Below are positions 15,044 to 19,056 of a stretch of 19,056 nucleotides of DNA, one piece after another (position 1 is the stretch's first letter; each line of letters opens with the position of its first letter). Position numbers and translations under genes: made by a program. The notes beneath the pieces were generated by a model that had not been told where the DNA came from, made no database searches, and saw only the letters and a list, made by a program, of their open reading frames with translations. The stretch lies in NCBI GenBank assembly GCA_023230665.1, contig JALNWY010000049.1, positions 1 through 19,056 of the forward strand, read 5' to 3'. This DNA is from Deltaproteobacteria bacterium. Its GTDB lineage: Bacteria > Desulfobacterota > Desulfomonilia > UBA1062.

Positions 15044-15812
15044 AACCCCCTCGATTTCGTAAAACAATTTTGTCCTCGCATGTCAGATCCATGATGGTTC
15101 CGCATGCCGGTCTGATCTCATGCATGGCCTTCAGTGCCATATCCACCTTCAGCGGGGTCATTTCCCCAAGAATGACAAGGGTTATGCCTTTGTCAAGCCT
15201 GATGTTCATAACCCCGCCCGTCTCGATGACCAGATCCCTAACCTTGAGCCCTTTCGACTCCACGATGGAGACCGCGCGGATGGCCGATTTAAGCACGTCG
15301 TGGAGGTCTTCCTCGCCCCGGGACGGGGCAACCTCCCGTGCCTGGATCATGAGCCCGTAGTTGTCCTCCGGGGCGGACGCGAACACCACCCCGTCCTCTG
15401 AGATCAGGTAGGGTTTGTCCTTGAGAATGAGTGTGGCTGTGGACCGGTGTTCCACGATGCGGACCCCGACCCCGGTGGGAATGAAGCTCCGGGTGATGCC
15501 CACATCCTTGATCCAGGGGTGGGTCAGCAGTCTCTGGCGAGCCGCGTTCATGTCCCAACCCAGGACATTATCCCCCTCCTCGATATCGAGCAGGGCCAGT
15601 ACCTCGTCTTTGTCCATATGCTCGTTGCCCTTGATCGTGATTTCGTGCACCTGAAACAGCTTGGAGTTGACCACGTACGCTGTCCCGCAAAACACGATCA
15701 ATGCCCCGGAAACACCAAGACAGAGCCAGATGGACACCCGGATGGCAAGGTTGATCTTGGAGAGAGTTTTCTTCTTGGAGGCGATCTTTTTCGTTTTTTT
15801 ATAATCGTTCAT
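15027..15812 (-). CDS. ftsQ: Cell division protein FtsQ (POTRA domain)
   Basis: A bitopic inner-membrane protein that, with FtsL/FtsB, links cytoplasmic and periplasmic divisome parts. It is 261 residues: a basic cytoplasmic head (YKKTKKIASKKK), one transmembrane segment (about 22-48), then a POTRA domain beginning LFQVHEITIKGNEHMDKDEV and running to about 122 (VRIVEHRSTATLIL), and the FtsQ beta domain to the end. Two adjacent starts are possible, TTG 15815 and ATG 15812. The GGAGGAGG site (plus 15825-15832) is 9 and 12 nt away respectively, so the TTG cannot be excluded. The gene overlaps murB by about 14 nt; ddl, often found between murB and ftsQ, is absent. Confidence 0.92.
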   Translation of the reverse strand: MNDYKKTKKIASKKKTLSKINLAIRVSIWLCLGVSGALIVFCGTAYVVNSKLFQVHEITIKGNEHMDKDEVLALLDIEEGDNVLGWDMNAARQRLLTHPWIKDVGITRSFIPTGVGVRIVEHRSTATLILKDKPYLISEDGVVFASAPEDNYGLMIQAREVAPSRGEEDLHDVLKSAIRAVSIVESKGLKVRDLVIETGGVMNIRLDKGITLVILGEMTPLKVDMALKAMHEIRPACGTIMDLTCEDKIVLRNRGGYGSEG

Positions 15813-16644
15813 CAATGATTTTTACCTCCTCCTGCAATTCAATTCCAAACCTCTCTTTGACCCGCTCCTTAATTGTTTGGAGAAGAGACCTGATGTCGGC
15901 GGTGGTCGCGTTCCCGTCATTGATGATGAAATTCGCGTGAACCTCGGATATCTTTGCGCCGCCGATCTGCAAGCCCTTGAGCCCTGTCTGCTCGATGAGG
16001 TGCCCGGCGGCAAAACCCGGGGGGTTTCTGAACATGGACCCGCTGCTGAATCCCCTGGGCTGGTTCTTCTTCTTCAGGAAATAGGACTGCATAGCAGCGG
16101 CGATCTCCTCTGGGACGCCCGGCTGAACGCTCAGACGGGCAGAGGTGACGACCGCATGGGAGTCGAGTCCGCCGTGGCGGTATCCATAGGGAATAACATC
16201 CCTTTTCACCACGTGGATGCCCTCTGCGTCCACATACTCCACCTCCAGGACCGCATCCATGATGCCCTTGTCCGGCGTGCCCGCATTCATGGCGAGAGCG
16301 CCGCCCAGGGTGCCCGGGATTCCCGACAGGAACTCGAGCCCGGACCGGCCGTTCTCGAGGCAGTATTGGAGCAGTTCCTTCAGCGGGGCCGCCGCTTCCG
16401 CATGCAGGGCATGACCCTCGATGCTCACCGAGGAAAAGGTCTTTCCGAGCCTGATCACAGCGGTCGTGATGAGACCGTCGGAGAAGATCATGTTGGAGCC
16501 GCCCCCGATCACGACAAAACTATCGAGGCTGCCGAGGAGGGATGCGAGCTCCTCTTTCGTCTCGGGCTCGTACAGCGTGGCGATGGTGCCGCCGCAGTGC
16601 ATGGTTGTCAGGTCGCATGCACTGACGGACGCGTATTCCTTCAT
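15799..16644 (-). CDS. murB: UDP-N-acetylenolpyruvoylglucosamine reductase MurB
   Basis: Reduces UDP-GlcNAc-enolpyruvate to UDP-MurNAc with FAD and NADPH, the second committed step of peptidoglycan synthesis. The 281 residues, short length and motifs fit the compact type II form. FAD contacts: VIGGGSNMIFSDG (45-57), FLSGIPGTLGGALAMNAG (105-122), YGYRHG (153-158). The catalytic serine lies in SSGSMFRNP (S203), followed by AGHLIEQTGLKG; the C-terminal acid is in LQEEVK (E272/E273). The start is ATG with GGAG 8 nt upstream, and it overlaps the stop of murC by 4 nt (ATGA), a strong sign of translational coupling. Confidence 0.96.
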   Translation of the reverse strand: MKEYASVSACDLTTMHCGGTIATLYEPETKEELASLLGSLDSFVVIGGGSNMIFSDGLITTAVIRLGKTFSSVSIEGHALHAEAAAPLKELLQYCLENGRSGLEFLSGIPGTLGGALAMNAGTPDKGIMDAVLEVEYVDAEGIHVVKRDVIPYGYRHGGLDSHAVVTSARLSVQPGVPEEIAAAMQSYFLKKKNQPRGFSSGSMFRNPPGFAAGHLIEQTGLKGLQIGGAKISEVHANFIINDGNATTADIRSLLQTIKERVKERFGIELQEEVKIIDERL

Positions 16645-18011
16645 CCGATCATCTCCAGAACCTTCAATCCCTGTCTCCAGACATCGCCTGCCCCCAGGAA
16701 GACCACCAGGTCTCCCTCCTGGAGGTGTTCTTTCAGTCTCTGAGGGATATCGTTCTTGTCCTCCACGTAGTGGGCGTCCCGGTGCCCGTGTGCCTGGATG
16801 CTCTCCCAGAGCATCTTTCCCGACACGCCGTCGATGGGTTTCTCCGACGCAGGGTAGATCTCGGTGATGAGCAGCTTGGATGCGTCGTAGAACGCGGTGA
16901 CGAAGTCACCGAAGAGATCCCTGGTCCGCGTGTAACGGTGCGGCTGGAAGACCGCGATGATCCGCCGGTCGGGAAAGCCGTTTTTCAAAGCCCTTAGAGT
17001 CGCCTTGATCTCGGTGGGGTGGTGGCCGTAATCGTCCATGACCGTGATGCGGCCCTGCTCGCCCCTGATGTGGGCCCTTCGCTGGACCCCCTTGTATGCT
17101 GCAAGGCCCTTTCTGATAATCTCGAAGTCCAGTCCGAGCTCCATGCACGTGCCTATGGTCGCCAGAGCGTTGAGGCAGTTGTGGGCCCCGGGCGCGGACA
17201 GCCTTATCTCGCCCAGGGCGCCGCCGTTGCGGTGGGCGGTGAATCGTGAGGAGAGGCCTTCGAACACAGGCTCGGTGTACCGGTACATGGCCTGGGTATG
17301 GGAGCCGTAGGTCACGACCTTTCTCTCCAGCCGGGGCAGGATCTGCTGGACGTGCTCGTTGTCCAGGCAGACCATGTTGAATCCGAAGAAGGGGACCTTG
17401 TTCAGGAATTGGACATAGGTGCTGAGAATATCGTCGAGATCGCGGTAGCAGTCCATATGCTCCCGCTCGATATTGGTCACCACGGCCACGACGGGCGCCA
17501 GCTTGAGGAACGAGCGGTCGCTCTCGTCCGCCTCGGCCACCAGCAGGTCCCCGTCGCCCAGGCGTGCGTTGGAGCCGAACATGTCGAGCCTGCCGCCGAT
17601 GATCGCGGTAGGGTCCAGGTCCGCGACCGCAAGGATGGTCGCGAGCATGGAGGTGGTGGAGGTCTTGCCATGGGTACCGGCGATGGCGATGGAGTGCTTC
17701 ATCCGCATGATCTCCGCGAGCATCTCGGCCCTGGGGATCACCGGCAGGCACTTTGCCTTTGCCGCCATGCACTCGGGGTTGTCCAGGCCCACGGCCGAGG
17801 AGTACACCACCACCTGGGCATCGCCCAGGTTGCCGGCATTGTGGCCGATCTCGATCCGGGCGCCCAGGGAGCGCAGCCTGGCCACGGCATCTGAATCGGA
17901 CACATCCGATCCGGACACCGAGAAACGAAGGTTGATGAGCAGCTCGGCAATGCCGCTCATGCCGATGCCGCCGATGCCGACAAAGTGTATTCTGCTTATG
18001 CCCCTGAACAT
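16641..18011 (-). CDS. murC: UDP-N-acetylmuramate--L-alanine ligase MurC
   Basis: An ATP-dependent cytoplasmic ligase adding L-alanine to UDP-MurNAc, the first amino acid of the stem peptide. The 456 residues are typical. Seen: the N-terminal nucleotide-binding turn FVGIGGIGMSG (10-20), the Mur ligase P-loop AGTHGKTSTT (111-120), TNIEREH, the C-terminal DDYGHHPTE (326-334), and FQPHRYTRT. The start is ATG 18011 with AGGAGAT at good distance, inside the end of murG; the overlap is 16 nt. The downstream murB overlaps by 4 nt. The L-alanine it uses comes from the same pool as Alr's substrate in the last gene of the operon. Confidence 0.97.
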   Translation of the reverse strand: MFRGISRIHFVGIGGIGMSGIAELLINLRFSVSGSDVSDSDAVARLRSLGARIEIGHNAGNLGDAQVVVYSSAVGLDNPECMAAKAKCLPVIPRAEMLAEIMRMKHSIAIAGTHGKTSTTSMLATILAVADLDPTAIIGGRLDMFGSNARLGDGDLLVAEADESDRSFLKLAPVVAVVTNIEREHMDCYRDLDDILSTYVQFLNKVPFFGFNMVCLDNEHVQQILPRLERKVVTYGSHTQAMYRYTEPVFEGLSSRFTAHRNGGALGEIRLSAPGAHNCLNALATIGTCMELGLDFEIIRKGLAAYKGVQRRAHIRGEQGRITVMDDYGHHPTEIKATLRALKNGFPDRRIIAVFQPHRYTRTRDLFGDFVTAFYDASKLLITEIYPASEKPIDGVSGKMLWESIQAHGHRDAHYVEDKNDIPQRLKEHLQEGDLVVFLGAGDVWRQGLKVLEMIG

Positions 18012-19056
18012 CGAAGTATCTCCTGTGCAATAAACTGAGATCCCTGCCCGAGCCCGAGCCCTGCGATGCCGGCAGCCGCTTTTTCCAGCGTGCCGCTCTC
18101 GAAGAGCCGCGCCTTGATTTCATCTGCGAGCCTCTGGGCGCTCAGCTCTCTGTCCGGGATGATCCATCCGCCTCCATGAGATTCCACATACCGGGCGTTG
18201 GCTGTCTGATGGTCGTCGGCTGCATGGGGATAGGGGATCATGATCGCGGGGATGGCCATGGCGGAGAGCTCGGCAAGGGTGAGCCCGCCGCACCGGCATA
18301 TTGCCATGGATGCCCGGTTGTAGACCGGGGTCATGTCGTCGATGAAGGCGTGCACCTCTGCGGGCAGCCCCATGTCGCGGTAGGTCCTCACGACCCGGTC
18401 GTAGTCCCTCGGACCGCACTGGTGGATGACATCCGGGACAAGGCCTTCCTGTTTCAGGATATTCAGGGCCTTGACCGCGGCCTCGTTGATGCTCGCGGCA
18501 CCCAGCGATCCGCCCAGGATAAGGAGGCTTTGCCCGCGCCCCGCCTTTTTGCCCCGGATGATGTCCGCGCGGACAGGGTTGCCCGAGACCACGGATTTTC
18601 GCTGGGGAAACGCCCCGCGGGTATCCGGAAACGCCAGGAAGATCCGGCTTGCGAATCGAGACAGGAGCCGGTTGGTCAGGCCCGGGATGCTGTTCTGCTC
18701 CTGGATCGCACAGGCGGCCCCCTGGAGGTAGCCTGCAAGCACCACCATGCCGGTGATGTATCCGCCCGTGCCCACGACCCAATCGGGTCTGAACGAACGC
18801 ACAATTTTCAGGGCCTTGAAGAGGGCCGTCGTGTTCGTCGCAGCGGCCCGGGCCGCCTGGAGCGGCGACTTGCCCTTGATGCCGAGCGCATGGATCGCCT
18901 GGAAATCCAGGCCGTAGAGCCCCGCGATCCGCTCCTCCATGCCCCGGTCCGTCCCAACGAACAGGATCCTGGTTCCGGGAGAAAGCTCTCTGACCGCCCC
19001 GGCAATGGCCACGGCCGGCATGATGTGCCCTCCGGTTCCTCCTGCGGTGATGATCA
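17996..19056 (-). CDS. murG: MurG N-acetylglucosaminyltransferase, 5' end beyond the window
   Basis: Transfers GlcNAc from UDP-GlcNAc to lipid I, forming lipid II at the inner face of the membrane. The frame stays open to the window edge: the last bases read, on the minus strand, IITAGGTGGHIMPA, the conserved N-terminal glycine loop of MurG (GGTGGH plus PA). An internal ATG at 19021 would remove this loop and is therefore not the start. About 352 residues are visible, close to full length (E. coli MurG has 355), so only a few residues are missing. Other marks are VGTGGYI, EQNSIPG, LGGSLGAASINE, and the UDP-GlcNAc site CRCGGLTLAELSAMAIPAI followed by PYPHAADDHQTANA. It begins the visible part of the cell-wall cluster. 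Confidence 0.96.
   Translation of the reverse strand, partial: IITAGGTGGHIMPAVAIAGAVRELSPGTRILFVGTDRGMEERIAGLYGLDFQAIHALGIKGKSPLQAARAAATNTTALFKALKIVRSFRPDWVVGTGGYITGMVVLAGYLQGAACAIQEQNSIPGLTNRLLSRFASRIFLAFPDTRGAFPQRKSVVSGNPVRADIIRGKKAGRGQSLLILGGSLGAASINEAAVKALNILKQEGLVPDVIHQCGPRDYDRVVRTYRDMGLPAEVHAFIDDMTPVYNRASMAICRCGGLTLAELSAMAIPAIMIPYPHAADDHQTANARYVESHGGGWIIPDRELSAQRLADEIKARLFESGTLEKAAAGIAGLGLGQGSQFIAQEILRCSGA

Noticed and set aside
16906..18123. 405-codon frame in another register over murC
   Set aside because: Arg/Gly/Pro-rich translation, same strand as murC but out of frame; murC motifs are intact.
1..19056. CRISPR array, insertion sequence, prophage or integron
   Set aside because: No regularly spaced repeats, transposase, integrase or terminal inverted repeats were seen; the repeats in 9706-11070 are protein-level PKD repeats.

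Overview
This GC-rich window encodes twelve protein genes and looks like chromosomal DNA from a Gram-negative bacterium, most plausibly a deltaproteobacterial (Desulfobacterota-like) lineage. That placement is an inference. It rests on a compact murG-murC-murB-ftsQ-ftsA-ftsZ cluster, a periplasmic M48/TPR protease of the outer-membrane quality-control type, a sigma-54 promoter in front of a secreted PKD-repeat protein, and a stand-alone XPB helicase, which occurs in scattered bacteria. No rRNA, tRNA, CRISPR array, insertion sequence or phage gene was recognised.

Layout, left to right. (1) 1-903, minus strand: cysteine synthase, with its own candidate promoter at about 1000-1028. (2) 3588-1135, minus strand: a tight three-gene unit of GT81-like glycosyltransferase, single-domain response regulator, and PHP-domain phosphoesterase/RNase AM-like protein. 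(3) 3818-7238, plus strand: an XPB-type superfamily 2 helicase overlapping by 17 nt a partner with a Helicase_C_3-like middle domain and a WYL-like C-terminus. (4) 8563-7244, minus strand: a BepA-like M48 metalloprotease with a TPR-rich C-terminus, convergent with the helicase pair. (5) 8564-8961: a 398-bp regulatory spacer with a run of three G6-7 tracts, a perfect 13-bp palindrome and a well-spaced -24/-12 promoter. (6) 8962-11355, plus strand: a secreted 797-aa FnIII / calcium-loop / five-PKD protein, closed by a strong bidirectional terminator. (7) 19056-11500, minus strand: the division and cell-wall cluster murG (5' end outside the window), murC, murB, ftsQ, ftsA, ftsZ, with alr directly behind ftsZ.

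How the genes work together. MurG, MurC and MurB make and assemble peptidoglycan precursors, FtsQ/A/Z build the divisome, and Alr supplies D-alanine. Every junction in this cluster is an overlap or a gap of at most 15 nt, so one transcript with translational coupling is likely, ending at the 11387-11417 hairpin. ddl, often found between murB and ftsQ, is absent. The helicase pair is probably a DNA repair or remodelling module. The glycosyltransferase, receiver and PHP unit has no obvious single pathway; a compatible-solute or glycoside product is possible.

The least conventional parts are the helicase partner with its apparent WYL-like tail, the glycosyltransferase/response-regulator operon, and the sigma-54-controlled PKD protein with its unusual upstream spacer. 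I see no clear evidence of a wholly new multi-gene system.
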